DNA of 36,474 bases from NCBI GenBank assembly GCA_001898725.1, contig MKUV01000053.1:1-36474 (forward strand). Direction: 5' to 3'. Positions within the stretch are counted from its first letter, which is position 1. Each line of letters begins with the position of its first letter. The notes under the pieces are model-generated. The model was not told the DNA's origin, searched no databases, and worked only from the letters and a program-made list of their open reading frames with translations. Positions 1 through 8,169 of this stretch are shown here, piece after piece. Made by a program: the position numbers and the translations under genes. This DNA is from Caedibacter sp. 37-49. Its GTDB lineage: Bacteria; Pseudomonadota; Alphaproteobacteria; Caedimonadales; Caedimonadaceae.

Positions 1-222
1 CTTTTCTTCATACTTCAGAATCGACTATCTATTATAAAAAAACAAGATTATTGACTAAAAGTAATAATAAAGGCCACTTAAAGCCATTCTCTACGTAACT
101 GTTGCTAAGGAGTTTATTTCATGACCATTTTTAAACTTAATATCTGAAATTATTCTCATATTATGCTTATTTGAAGTGTATAGTACTATTGTCTTAGGTG
201 TTAAAGAACGAAGTAGGTTAAA
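1..222. other. AT-rich leader region, no gene seen
   Basis: This is the upstream region of the first regulator gene. I see no convincing open frame, hairpin or RNA gene in it. It presumably holds the promoter of the XRE-receiver gene, but no clean -35/-10 pair stands out. Confidence 0.4.
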
Positions 223-957
223 ATGAAGAAAACAGCCCATAATACCGAAACCGAAATAAATCCCGTCGATGTTTTCGTCGGACAGAAGTTAAGAGATTTT
301 AGAGAAAAGGTAGGTTGGACACTTTCAGATTTGGCTGATAAAGTTGGCGTTTCTCATCAACAAATTCATAAGTATGAGCAAGGACTTACTAAAATTTCTG
401 CCAGTATGCTCTATAAACTAACCACTATTTTTAAAACTGCCCCCAATTGTTTTTTTGATGGTTTTAATCCAGAACTTTTTCAAGATAAAGAAATAAAAAC
501 AGATGACCTTATCTCTCTTGAAGCTAAAGGACACATTAACTTACTTCTTATTGAAGATAATCCAGCTGATGAGTTTTTGGTCAGGAAAGTTCTTGAATCA
601 GCAAAACATCAATTCGATATTTATTGTTTGCATGAAGGTGATGAAGTCTTAGATTTTTTACGTCATAAAATTTCACTTACTTCATTTTCACGTCCTGACA
701 TTATACTTTTAGATCTTAATCTTCCTAAAGTGAATGGTTTGTCTATTTTAAGAGCTTTAAAACAGGATCGTGACCTTCAGGGCATCCCCGTCATTGTCTT
801 AACAAGCAGTTTGAGCAAGATGGACATGGTTAATGCTTACAAAAATTATGCAAGTGGTTATATTATTAAATCGTTTGAATTTGAAACGTTTAAAAAGAAC
901 CTGTTAATGGCGCTTAACTATTGGGTAGAAACTGTGGTTTTTCCTGATAGTGCTTAA
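223..957 (+). CDS. XRE-family DNA-binding / response-regulator receiver fusion protein
   Basis: The 244-residue protein has two domains. Residues about 17-80 are an XRE (lambda-repressor-like) helix-turn-helix of the alphaproteobacterial kind, with motifs VGQKLRDFRE and QQIHKYEQG. Residues about 105-235 are a CheY-like receiver close to Rcp1-type regulators: acidic pair E111/D112, phospho-acceptor D164 (in ILLDLNLPK), T194 and K216. The usual KP after the lysine is KS here. The order is unusual because DNA-binding domains normally follow the receiver. By family knowledge, phosphorylation of D164 would switch DNA binding. The likely partner is the convergent histidine kinase; the two coding ends overlap by 44 bp. 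The ATG start is preceded by only a weak AG-rich stretch. Target genes are unknown. Confidence 0.85.
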   Translation: MKKTAHNTETEINPVDVFVGQKLRDFREKVGWTLSDLADKVGVSHQQIHKYEQGLTKISASMLYKLTTIFKTAPNCFFDGFNPELFQDKEIKTDDLISLEAKGHINLLLIEDNPADEFLVRKVLESAKHQFDIYCLHEGDEVLDFLRHKISLTSFSRPDIILLDLNLPKVNGLSILRALKQDRDLQGIPVIVLTSSLSKMDMVNAYKNYASGYIIKSFEFETFKKNLLMALNYWVETVVFPDSA

Positions 958-2212
958 AATTAGGAAAGCTTAAATAGAAAGTAGATCCTTCATTTTCAGT
1001 TGAATCAATCCATATTTTACCTTCATGGTACTCAAGTATCTTTTTACAATATGAAAGACCTAAACCTGTTCCAGGAAATTTTTGATTGCTATGCAGTCGG
1101 CTAAATTTATCGAAAACTTTTTCTTGGTCTTTTAGAGAAATCCCTATCCCGTTATCTTTAATAGAAAATATTATATACCTACCTTCCTCTTTTCCCTGTA
1201 TTTCAACAATAGGCTGTCTCGTACAAAATTTAATTGAATTAAGAATTAAATTCTCTAAAACACGTTTTATACAAGTCTTATTTGCAAAAATTGAAGGTAA
1301 TTTTGTCGTTTTTATAATGGCATTTTTCTGCTTGATACTCGCATCTATAGAAACGAGGGCATTTGTTAGGAGATCATTCATATCTACATGCTCTTTTAAG
1401 AAAGAATGATTCATGAGCTCAGTATACAAAAGGGAATTTTGAATAATAGATTTCATACCGTCCAATGCGACCTTAACATAAGATACATAAGTTTGCGTTA
1501 AAGAATCCATTTTGTCATGATTATGTTCTTCAATTAGCGTAATAAAGCTAGCGAGCGTTCTTAAATGAGTTTGCAAGTCATGAGGACACATATAAGCAAA
1601 ATTCTCTAATTCTTCATTTATTTTAGTTAGATGATCCGCTTTTATCTGAACTTCTTTGCGTACTGTGATATCCTCACAAAAAATAAGTGATCCACCTATT
1701 TCATCTGCGCTAATATACCAAGGTTGAGCCTCCCATCTTAACCATTTTTGCTGGCCTTCAGATAGGGTCCAATTATCCTCTTCCTTTTTTTCAGCAATAC
1801 CTTGCAAGCAATTTTGATGGATTTTTTGCCATTTAGAAGAATCACCCGCAATCGTTTCTCTAAAAACTTTTCCGTTGGGGTCTCTTCCCATCAATTCAAA
1901 AAAAGGATCTTTAAGCCAAAGCTTACTAGCCGCAATATAGGACATATCTTTATCAAACATTGCGATTTTAACGGGTGCTTCTGTAACAAAAAATTTTAGA
2001 ACTTGTTTGCTAATAGAATAGGCTTGCTCATATTGATTCTCTTTAAAAACAATCTTTTCCTTATTTCTAACCATCAAAGCAACTGCAAGAACCAAAGGTT
2101 GGATTAGGTAAATCAGCCCCATTCCATTTTTTTCTATAGATTTTTCTTCACTTGGAAAGAACTCATTAAACAGATCTACTATTAAGTTCTTTTCTTCTGT
2201 AGCGTTATTCAT
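914..2212 (-). CDS. PAS-domain sensor histidine kinase
   Basis: The 432-residue kinase has one hydrophobic segment (about 32-48, possible membrane anchor), a PAS/PAC domain (about 70-190, ending EDITVRKE), a dimerisation/phosphoacceptor region with H211 in CPHDLQTHLRT, and an HATPase domain. The ATPase domain has an N-box (N321, N325), G1 DNGIG (353-357) and G2 GTGLGL (381-386). All catalytic boxes look intact. The H-box resembles Cph1-like kinases, whose usual partners are Rcp1-type receivers. That fits the convergent receiver fusion gene, which this gene overlaps by 44 bp. The kinase at 4860-5966 is a clear paralog, sharing the LRWE...PWY...IGG PAS signature. The signal sensed is unknown. 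The start is ATG; another in-frame codon nearby cannot be excluded. Confidence 0.88.
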   Translation of the reverse strand: MNNATEEKNLIVDLFNEFFPSEEKSIEKNGMGLIYLIQPLVLAVALMVRNKEKIVFKENQYEQAYSISKQVLKFFVTEAPVKIAMFDKDMSYIAASKLWLKDPFFELMGRDPNGKVFRETIAGDSSKWQKIHQNCLQGIAEKKEEDNWTLSEGQQKWLRWEAQPWYISADEIGGSLIFCEDITVRKEVQIKADHLTKINEELENFAYMCPHDLQTHLRTLASFITLIEEHNHDKMDSLTQTYVSYVKVALDGMKSIIQNSLLYTELMNHSFLKEHVDMNDLLTNALVSIDASIKQKNAIIKTTKLPSIFANKTCIKRVLENLILNSIKFCTRQPIVEIQGKEEGRYIIFSIKDNGIGISLKDQEKVFDKFSRLHSNQKFPGTGLGLSYCKKILEYHEGKIWIDSTENEGSTFYLSFPNFKHYQEKPQFLPNS

Positions 2213-2250
2213 TCATTTGCCCACTTGATGACTTGAAATTTGTAAGATGA

Positions 2251-2601
2251 TTAGGACACCCAAAAAATAGCAAAGAGTGTCAATGCTGCTCCCACCACCG
2301 CAATAGCATTTACGGTTACAAGCACAGTATTCTTGATAATGATGCCATAAATGAGCCAGCTTACTAGGGAAATTGAAGCAATAATAAAGCCACTTAATGA
2401 AACATCTCTAGCGCTTCCAGTCATAAAGATTTTAAAAGCTTGGAGATAAAAGAGAGATTGCCCTCCGATTCCAATTAAGATCATATATTTTTCATAATAT
2501 TTTAATAATTTATCTTGATTCGAACCTTTCAAGTCGCGTGGTTCAAGATTTTCTTCAAAAACATTTTTATCAATTTGATTTAATTTTTTATTTAACTGCA
2601 T
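2251..2601 (-). CDS. SemiSWEET-like small membrane transporter
   Basis: The 116-residue protein has a polar N-terminus of about 38 residues and three hydrophobic helices (about 39-58, 70-89, 92-113). The sequence fits the MtN3/SemiSWEET triple-helix fold: YLQ (52-54) stands where the PQ motif usually is, followed by KIFMTGSARDVSL, then W82/Y85 and N98. SemiSWEETs dimerise and move sugars down a gradient. The substrate here cannot be read from sequence, and the PQ-to-LQ change weakens the assignment. It lies 38 bp downstream of the kinase start on the same strand, but the kinase reads away from it, so it is probably a separate unit. Confidence 0.7.
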   Translation of the reverse strand: MQLNKKLNQIDKNVFEENLEPRDLKGSNQDKLLKYYEKYMILIGIGGQSLFYLQAFKIFMTGSARDVSLSGFIIASISLVSWLIYGIIIKNTVLVTVNAIAVVGAALTLFAIFWVS

Positions 2602-2773
2602 TATTAGAAAACCTAAATATTTTCATTTATATTTACTTGTATCCTTTTTATTTGAAAATAAAAAGAAAAATATTAGGAAAGAAAATTATTTATTTTTTAA
2701 ACTTTCAACCTCCTATTTTTTAGTAAAAGATAAATATTAGCTAAAGATTCATGATTTAAAGGGGGAGAAAAAC

Positions 2774-3082
2774 ATGATGGAAAAGAAAAAATTTATAAAA
2801 AAGTTAGAAAATGATTTTCAAATTTTTGACACAAGAGTCTCTTATATTTCTAGAGTTATAGAACAAGAGTCTGCACGTAAAAATTCTTCTTTAAAAAAAT
2901 TGAACTCTGTAAAATCTAATCTTCAAGAAGCTTTCGACATTTATAAAAAACTTAAATTATCAAGTGAACAAGATTGGGCGGTGCTTCGCCCGTTTGCCAC
3001 AAAAGTTTTTTATCAAATAACTAGAGAGCTTTCAAAGCTTGTTCAGGATATCCGTCGAACAAATAAGACGCATGCTCCTTAA
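2774..3082 (+). CDS. Small hypothetical helical protein
   Basis: I do not recognise this 102-residue protein. It is rich in lysine, serine and leucine, has no signal peptide or membrane helix, and looks mostly helical with weak heptad character (EQESARKNSSLKKL and following). The call as a real gene rests on a very good ribosome-binding site (AAAGGGGGAG, about 6 nt before ATG). Two ATG codons lie side by side at 2774 and 2777. It runs convergently into the host-attachment-family gene with only 16 bp between the stops. Confidence 0.6.
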   Translation: MMEKKKFIKKLENDFQIFDTRVSYISRVIEQESARKNSSLKKLNSVKSNLQEAFDIYKKLKLSSEQDWAVLRPFATKVFYQITRELSKLVQDIRRTNKTHAP

Positions 3083-3098
3083 TAAGAAAAGCTTGTTT

Positions 3099-3527
3099 TT
3101 AAATAAGTTTCAAATGACCTTCTATTTCTTGAAGTGTACAGTGTGTAAGGTCTTTTATAACTTCCTTACAAACCATACCATTAAGAGCGCTATCTAAAGT
3201 TTTCCTGAGTTCTCCAAGCATCTTTGCATCAGCAAATATTATAATCCCTTCCGCAGGGTAAGATTCAAGAATCTTACAAAGAGTATGTTTGATTTCAATT
3301 GAAAAACTTTTTCGTTCATTTTCCTTTGCATCATGTCGTGGATCTAAAAAATGACTTGTCACGTTCATTCGTTGGAAAAAATTATTGTGTCTCTTTCGGG
3401 TAAATAATTTCCACCATGTACTTGATTTAATTCCCTTTAAAAGACTTTGGACTTTATCCCCTTTAGCAGAATAAAATTTAGCCACTTTGCTGTCCGCAAT
3501 TAAAATTAATTTCTTTGATACAAGCAT
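3099..3527 (-). CDS. Host attachment family protein (Host_attach / baeRF-like)
   Basis: The 142-residue protein matches the family named 'protein required for attachment to host cells'. It has an N-terminal LILIADSKVAKFYSA strand-turn, a central FLDPRHDAKENERKSF stretch, IIFADAKMLGELRKTL, and a C-terminal IKDLTHCTLQEIEGHL. The name comes from plant-associated rhizobia; the domain is structurally related to archaeal release-factor-like folds, and its biochemical role is unsettled. A good ribosome-binding site (GAGGG, 8 nt before ATG) supports this start. No signal peptide is present, so the protein is probably cytosolic. In a host-associated bacterium the attachment label is tempting, but nothing here proves it. 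Confidence 0.75.
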   Translation of the reverse strand: MLVSKKLILIADSKVAKFYSAKGDKVQSLLKGIKSSTWWKLFTRKRHNNFFQRMNVTSHFLDPRHDAKENERKSFSIEIKHTLCKILESYPAEGIIIFADAKMLGELRKTLDSALNGMVCKEVIKDLTHCTLQEIEGHLKLI

Positions 3528-3591
3528 GGTAATTTCCCTCTTTTGTTAGTCAATGTGAAGAGCTAAATGATTTAAAATCTCAATTGTAAAA

Positions 3592-4110
3592 TTATTTTTG
3601 AGGGTTCGAAAATTCACCATCAAAAAATATTAATAGGATGCTAAAAAAAATGTATCCTAACAAAAATGAAATCGGTACAAACATTTCGCGTATAGTCAAA
3701 GAGTATTTATTTGCTTTCTGACCACATTCCTGAAGAAAAATATGAAATATTGGAATAGGTAAATATTTTTCCATCATAACAAGTAAAGAATACATATGAT
3801 CGATACTCTGCTTAATTGTTCTTAAATAGCTTAACCATGAAAAGCATAATATTAATCCAATTGAAAGCAAGACCCACATGATGAGAGGTTTTTGATTACC
3901 TCCAAAACTTTGATTATCTCGAATATAAGCAATTGCAGAAATCCCTAAAGAATTAACCGTCACCCAAAAATTATTGGATGACTCTCGCAATTCATTATTC
4001 TTATTAATGGATTCAATAACGATCTTATATTGATCGATGATGTTCTCTTGGCTTGCATCTTTATTAAGCATAACCATTTTACTTAAGTCAGTGTGTCTTT
4101 GAATCACCAT
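3592..4110 (-). CDS. RipA-like membrane protein
   Basis: The 172-residue protein has a soluble N-terminal helix (DQYKIVIESINKNNELRESSNNFW), then hydrophobic segments at about 45-62, 74-92 and 143-163. Between them are WLSYLRTIKQSIDHMYSLL, then EKYLPIPIF. This layout, with short polar YK..E and SYR..L signatures and an LP after the second helix, resembles the RipA family of octameric membrane proteins known from Francisella. I judge this from pattern only. The start at 4110 has AGGTG 6 nt upstream; a second in-frame ATG lies 11 codons in. The function in this organism is unknown. Confidence 0.55.
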   Translation of the reverse strand: MVIQRHTDLSKMVMLNKDASQENIIDQYKIVIESINKNNELRESSNNFWVTVNSLGISAIAYIRDNQSFGGNQKPLIMWVLLSIGLILCFSWLSYLRTIKQSIDHMYSLLVMMEKYLPIPIFHIFLQECGQKANKYSLTIREMFVPISFLLGYIFFSILLIFFDGEFSNPQK

Positions 4111-4321
4111 CTAAAACACCTATTTTTAAGTTTTCGAATTATATTCTATCGTTATTCTTTCAAATTATGCTCCTTTACTGAGAGTAATTTGTAGTTGAGA
4201 TTTATCTAATTATTCGCATGGTCATGAAGCAATCTTTTACGTTACTGTTGAGTGGTGAAGAGAGGAGTTTAATCCTCTAGTAAATAATATTATTTGACCG
4301 CTTAAAAGAAAGGAACAAGAT

Positions 4322-4627
4322 ATGAAAAACCGTAGACTACTTACAGCCGCTTTTTTAACAACTTTATTAACTGCTTGTGCTGTTGTACAAGATCGGGAAA
4401 CAACAGGACAGTACTTGGATGACGCAGGAATAACTGCTAGCATTAAATCATCACTTATTGCAGAACCCACCTTAAAAGCGACAGAAATCCATGTTGATAC
4501 TTTTAAAAACACTGTCCAATTAAGTGGATTTGTTAGCACTTATGACCAAGTACGTACAGCCGAAAGAATCGCCCGAAATACATCAGGCGTTAGAAAAATT
4601 GAAAATAATATAAAAATACGACGCTAA
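4322..4627 (+). CDS. BON-domain lipoprotein
   Basis: The 101-residue protein begins with a lipoprotein signal peptide with lipobox LLTAC (C19), followed by one BON domain (about 32-100: DDAGITASIKSSL...TVQLSGFV...VRKIENNIKIR). BON domains bind membranes or phospholipids and occur in OsmY-like envelope-stress proteins, so this protein is probably anchored to the inner face of the outer membrane or in the periplasm. The ribosome-binding site is AAGAAAGGAA before ATG. A strong terminator follows, so it is a single-gene unit. It is related to the two-BON protein at 28614-29210. Confidence 0.85.
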   Translation: MKNRRLLTAAFLTTLLTACAVVQDRETTGQYLDDAGITASIKSSLIAEPTLKATEIHVDTFKNTVQLSGFVSTYDQVRTAERIARNTSGVRKIENNIKIRR

Positions 4628-4634
4628 ATTTACA

Positions 4635-4676
4635 AAAGGGTTTACACTGATTCCTGTAAACCCTTTCTATTTTTAT
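4635..4676 (+). terminator. Rho-independent terminator after the BON lipoprotein gene
   Basis: A perfect 12-bp stem (AAAGGGTTTACA / TGTAAACCCTTT) with an 8-nt loop is followed by CTATTTTTAT, just after the stop codon. Confidence 0.85.
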
Positions 4677-4859
4677 CTCCTAATATTTATAATGCTCTAC
4701 ATAAACTTTCTAAAAGCTTTTATGCTTATATAAGAAAAACATCTCATTTTTAAACTTTTAATGGTATAATATTTCCACTATATAGCTTCTAGCGTAACTC
4801 ATAATAAAATGTGCGAAGCTTTTGAAAATTCTTATTAATTTAAACTTAGGGATTTTTTC

Positions 4860-5966
4860 TTGCAAAATCCATCAAAAGACATTGTAATTCCAAAAGAAAA
4901 TCAAGATATCTTAAAAGTTTTTGTTCAAACAATGCCAACTGCCGTTGCTATGCTTGATGATCAACTTCGTTATATAATAACAAGTAATCAGTGGTTCACG
5001 GAAACAAATCTGGAAAAAACGGATTTAGTTGGAAAGTTCCACTATGACGTTGTTCCTGATATTCCGGAACGATGGAAAGAAACTCACCGACGGTGTTTAA
5101 AGGGCGAACATATAAAATGTGAGGAAGATGTTTTTATACGCTCTGATGGAAGTACTGAATATTTAAGATGGGAAGTTTTACCTTGGTATAAAACTTCAAC
5201 TGTTATCGGAGGCATTATTATTTATGCTGAACATATAACTGAACGTAAAATTGTTGAAAAAAAAATGGAGAAAATGTTAACAAAATTACGAAAATCTAAT
5301 ACTGAACTTAAACAGTTTGCGCACATGTGCGCTCATGATTTAACTGAACCTCTACGGACTATTACAAACTACATTCATTTAGTTGAAGAGAAAGTTCAAA
5401 CTGACGATCTCCAAGACATTCATAACTACCTTAATATTATTAGAGATGGCGCAACATATATGCGCGCTCTTGTTCAAGGTATCTTAAACTACTCACAAAT
5501 GGGCCTTTACAAACCAAATAAGGCATTAATTAATCTTGAAAAAATAATTAAGAATGCACAAATTACTTTCGCAAAAAAAATTAAAGAAAAAAATGCCATT
5601 CTTGAATGGGAAAATTTACCTGAAGTTTATGGAGATATGACACTTCTCACGCAGGTTATGCACAATCTCATTAGCAATGCTCTAAAATTTAATACGAATG
5701 AAAGACCGACAATCAAGATTATTGCGGAAGAACAAGAGGATTTCTGGCATCTTAGTGTAACCGATAATGGAATTGGTATTGATAAAAAGTATCATGCAAC
5801 TATTTTTAACATCTTTGTAAGGTTGCATAGCAAATCTAAGTACCCGGGATCAGGGATTGGCCTTGCTTCTAGTAAAAAAGTAATTGAAGATCATGGTGGT
5901 GAAATGGGGGTAAAATCAAGCTTAAACAACGGCTCAACTTTTTGGTTTACACTTCCAAAAAAATAA
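4860..5966 (+). CDS. PAS-domain sensor histidine kinase (second copy)
   Basis: The 368-residue kinase is soluble, with no membrane segment. It has a PAS/PAC domain (about 20-132, ending AEHITERK), a phosphoacceptor H159 in CAHDLTEPLRT, and an HATPase domain: N-box N269/N273, DNGIGI (302-307) and GSGIGL (330-335). It is a paralog of the kinase at 914-2212 and also has the Cph1-like H-box, so both could feed the receiver fusion at 223-957. The start is TTG, chosen because AGGGA sits 7 nt upstream and the PAS domain needs this N-terminus; the first in-frame ATG is 24 codons later, inside the PAS domain. No receiver gene is adjacent. Confidence 0.87.
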   Translation: MQNPSKDIVIPKENQDILKVFVQTMPTAVAMLDDQLRYIITSNQWFTETNLEKTDLVGKFHYDVVPDIPERWKETHRRCLKGEHIKCEEDVFIRSDGSTEYLRWEVLPWYKTSTVIGGIIIYAEHITERKIVEKKMEKMLTKLRKSNTELKQFAHMCAHDLTEPLRTITNYIHLVEEKVQTDDLQDIHNYLNIIRDGATYMRALVQGILNYSQMGLYKPNKALINLEKIIKNAQITFAKKIKEKNAILEWENLPEVYGDMTLLTQVMHNLISNALKFNTNERPTIKIIAEEQEDFWHLSVTDNGIGIDKKYHATIFNIFVRLHSKSKYPGSGIGLASSKKVIEDHGGEMGVKSSLNNGSTFWFTLPKK

Positions 5967-5990
5967 GCTTTCTCTTTTTTCAATTCTACT

Positions 5991-6692
5991 TTAAGGCTGC
6001 TTGCTTTGAATTCGTCGAACCCACGCTTGCCAATCCCGTGCACCAAGATTTTCCTCAAAAGATAAAAGATCTTTAACTGCTTTCTCACAAATTGATACAC
6101 TCGGTATAGTAAGCTCTTGCCCCATAGCTAAAGTCAAACATTGTGTTTTGCATGCTTGCTGAAGATGATAGGTATAAAACATTGCTTCTTGAATAGTCTT
6201 CCCACATGTTAATGAACCATGATTACGCATCAACATCACAAGCTTACCTCGAAGATCATTTACCAAAACTTCACCTTGATCTTTATCAAGAGCTAAAGAA
6301 TCATAGGAATGGTAGGCTACTTGGTTGTAGAAATGCAAAGCCCATTGATTGAATGGTTGTAGTCCTTGCTTAAGCGCTGAGACAGCCACAATTTCTGGCG
6401 TATGAAGATGGAAAATTGCATTTATTTCTGCACGTTTTTGATAAATAGATCCGTGGATCACATACCCTGTCTTATTGTATTGATATTCCGCACCTTCTAA
6501 AATTTTTCCTTCAAAATCTACGCGTAACAAACTTTGAGGCGTTACTTCTTCAAAACAAAGGCCAAAAGGATAAACATAATAGGATAGTTGATCTTCCGCA
6601 CGCATAGATAAATGCGCATAAGTATGATCATCAAGCCCTAAATAAGCAAGAATTTGGTAGGCGTAAGTTAGATCTTGACGAATTTGACTCAT
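5991..6692 (-). CDS. Class II aldolase/adducin family protein
   Basis: The 233-residue protein has the class II aldolase (FucA/AraD) fold signatures. The metal-binding pair is HLH (H95, H97), a third histidine is in RNHG (H158), and the N-terminal [17 protein letters not shown] matches the start of the adducin-like group. These are Zn-dependent enzymes (sugar-phosphate aldolases or epimerases, or decarboxylases), but many bacterial members have no known substrate. Its neighbours give no pathway. It converges on the second kinase gene with a 24-bp gap. Two methionines near the start are possible; the ATG at 6692 gives a full-length N-terminus. Confidence 0.85.
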   Translation of the reverse strand: MSQIRQDLTYAYQILAYLGLDDHTYAHLSMRAEDQLSYYVYPFGLCFEEVTPQSLLRVDFEGKILEGAEYQYNKTGYVIHGSIYQKRAEINAIFHLHTPEIVAVSALKQGLQPFNQWALHFYNQVAYHSYDSLALDKDQGEVLVNDLRGKLVMLMRNHGSLTCGKTIQEAMFYTYHLQQACKTQCLTLAMGQELTIPSVSICEKAVKDLLSFEENLGARDWQAWVRRIQSKQP

Positions 6693-6814
6693 TATTCCTT
6701 CTTTTATTTTTCTTTCCCTTACAAAGTTATTACCACAAGCAACAAATAATTCTACAAGTAAAAATAAGTATTAATTTTAACAGCAAAAAAATAAACAAAA
6801 TATTTAATAATTTC

Positions 6815-6831
6815 TTAGTATATAAATAATA
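6815..6831 (+). repeat. Promoter-region repeat, copy 1
   Basis: The 17-bp sequence TTAGTATATAAATAATA lies 36 bp before the first LRR-like gene and recurs exactly at 8117-8133 before its paralog. It contains a TATAAAT-type -10-like core and shows that the upstream DNA was duplicated with the gene. Confidence 0.7.
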
Positions 6832-6867
6832 GTATAACAATTATGTAAATAAATAATGAGGTATATT

Positions 6868-8016
6868 ATGAAAAATAGAATATTAAAAATAAATTTTTCC
6901 TTGATTATTATTTTGATAAACACTTTCTTCTTAGAAAATACTTATTCTTCGTCTCAAGATACAGAAGATTTAGAAGATTCTTGGGAAATAATCCCCCATA
7001 TAAAAGAGAAAATCGACCTTTCCCCCCGCCAACTTGAAATTGCTATAAGAGATTTGGAAGTAAAAACAGCGATAAAAAGCGCTATACAAAAATGGAACGA
7101 GAAAAAAAATGCTCCTCCCTCTTATTGGTCGTATCTTTCCTGGCTATCTAGCTCCAATACTTTCGAGATGTTTGATAGCTCGACTGTTGAATACAAACGA
7201 ACTGATAAAGATGGAAAGACATTAGAAACAGCATTTAAGGAACTTTCGTCTCTCAATTCAGAGCTTGATAGTTATTTAAGCCCCAATGGCTTGTATATTC
7301 TTGCTGATGGAGAAGTACAGGGGGCTTTAAGATCAATCATATCCTCAATTTCTACAGAAATTGAGGATGAAGCAGGCATAAGTATACTTAAACGCGCTCA
7401 TCCTCTTTTTGTTGAGAATCTTGGACTTAAAGGGAGAGCTTTAACGCGTCCTTCTTATAAATTAGTTGAAGCACCAATTTCTCGGATGCTCTATTTAACT
7501 TCACTTTCTTTAGAGTTTGATCATTTTGAGGTTGGACTTCTAACATATGTGCTTCCAAAAGTTCAGGCTTTAACAGCATTAACTTTAAAGGGCAACTTTG
7601 GGACTTATCATTTACAGGAACTATCTAAAATGCAGAAGATTCTTGCGAATTTAGACGAACTTCAACTCTTTAGCACGCGGGAAGAAAATGATACTCCTTA
7701 TATGAACGTGCTTATTCAACTTTTTAAATTAACGCCCGACTTAAAAGTTCTTGGCTTAGCTTCAAGTACAAATCTCCCTCTTGATAACATAGGCCTTTAC
7801 ATACAAATCGGTAATAATTTAAGAAAATTACAAGAAATACGACTCCTAAAAATAGCCGTTGATCGTGAAAAATTAAAATCTTCTCTTGCACTACTCAGAG
7901 GAGCTTATCCCACAACAAAACAACTCGAAATTAACTTAAGTGACAATCCCGAACTTATGAGATTTATTGAGAAGGCTCTTTATCCTGTTAAAAGTGTCCC
8001 TATCGCAAGTGCTTAG
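6868..8016 (+). CDS. Secreted LRR-like protein, copy A
   Basis: The protein is 382 residues from this ATG. The start was chosen because GAGG lies 6 nt upstream and the protein then opens with a clean signal peptide (MKNRILKINF, a hydrophobic run, then TYSSS). An ATG four codons earlier is also open. After an acidic linker (EDLEDSWE), the second half carries weak leucine-rich segments (LTSLSLEFDHF, LTALTLKGNF, LDELQLFSTRE, LKVLGLASS). These look like degenerate LRRs, a protein-interaction fold. It is paralogous to the next gene over most of its length, and both end in a NP.LMR..E segment. A secreted LRR protein in a host-associated bacterium is a candidate effector. The exact function is unknown. 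Confidence 0.75.
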   Translation: MKNRILKINFSLIIILINTFFLENTYSSSQDTEDLEDSWEIIPHIKEKIDLSPRQLEIAIRDLEVKTAIKSAIQKWNEKKNAPPSYWSYLSWLSSSNTFEMFDSSTVEYKRTDKDGKTLETAFKELSSLNSELDSYLSPNGLYILADGEVQGALRSIISSISTEIEDEAGISILKRAHPLFVENLGLKGRALTRPSYKLVEAPISRMLYLTSLSLEFDHFEVGLLTYVLPKVQALTALTLKGNFGTYHLQELSKMQKILANLDELQLFSTREENDTPYMNVLIQLFKLTPDLKVLGLASSTNLPLDNIGLYIQIGNNLRKLQEIRLLKIAVDREKLKSSLALLRGAYPTTKQLEINLSDNPELMRFIEKALYPVKSVPIASA

Positions 8017-8022
8017 AATACA

Positions 8023-8055
8023 AAGGGGTTAAGTAGAAACTTATCCCCTTCTTTC
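8023..8055 (+). terminator. Probable hairpin terminator after copy A
   Basis: The stem AAGGGG-T-TAAGT pairs with ACTTA-T-CCCCTT around a 4-nt loop, and is followed by CTTTC. The U tract is weak, so termination may be partial. Confidence 0.5.
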
Positions 8056-8116
8056 AGCTCCTGTTAAATAAAAGATCCCATTATAAATAATAATAAGTAA
8101 ATTATTTAACTATTAT

Positions 8117-8133
8117 TTAGTATATAAATAATA
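8117..8133 (+). repeat. Promoter-region repeat, copy 2
   Basis: An exact copy of the 17 bp at 6815-6831, again about 36 bp before a TATATTATGAAAAAT start region. Confidence 0.7.
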
Positions 8134-8169
8134 ATATGAAAATTACGAAAATAAAAATTGACGTATATT

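Noticed and set aside
2538-2723. Small plus-strand frame opposite the SemiSWEET-like gene
   Set aside because: AT-rich low-complexity reading with no ribosome-binding site or family; the opposite-strand gene is the better call.
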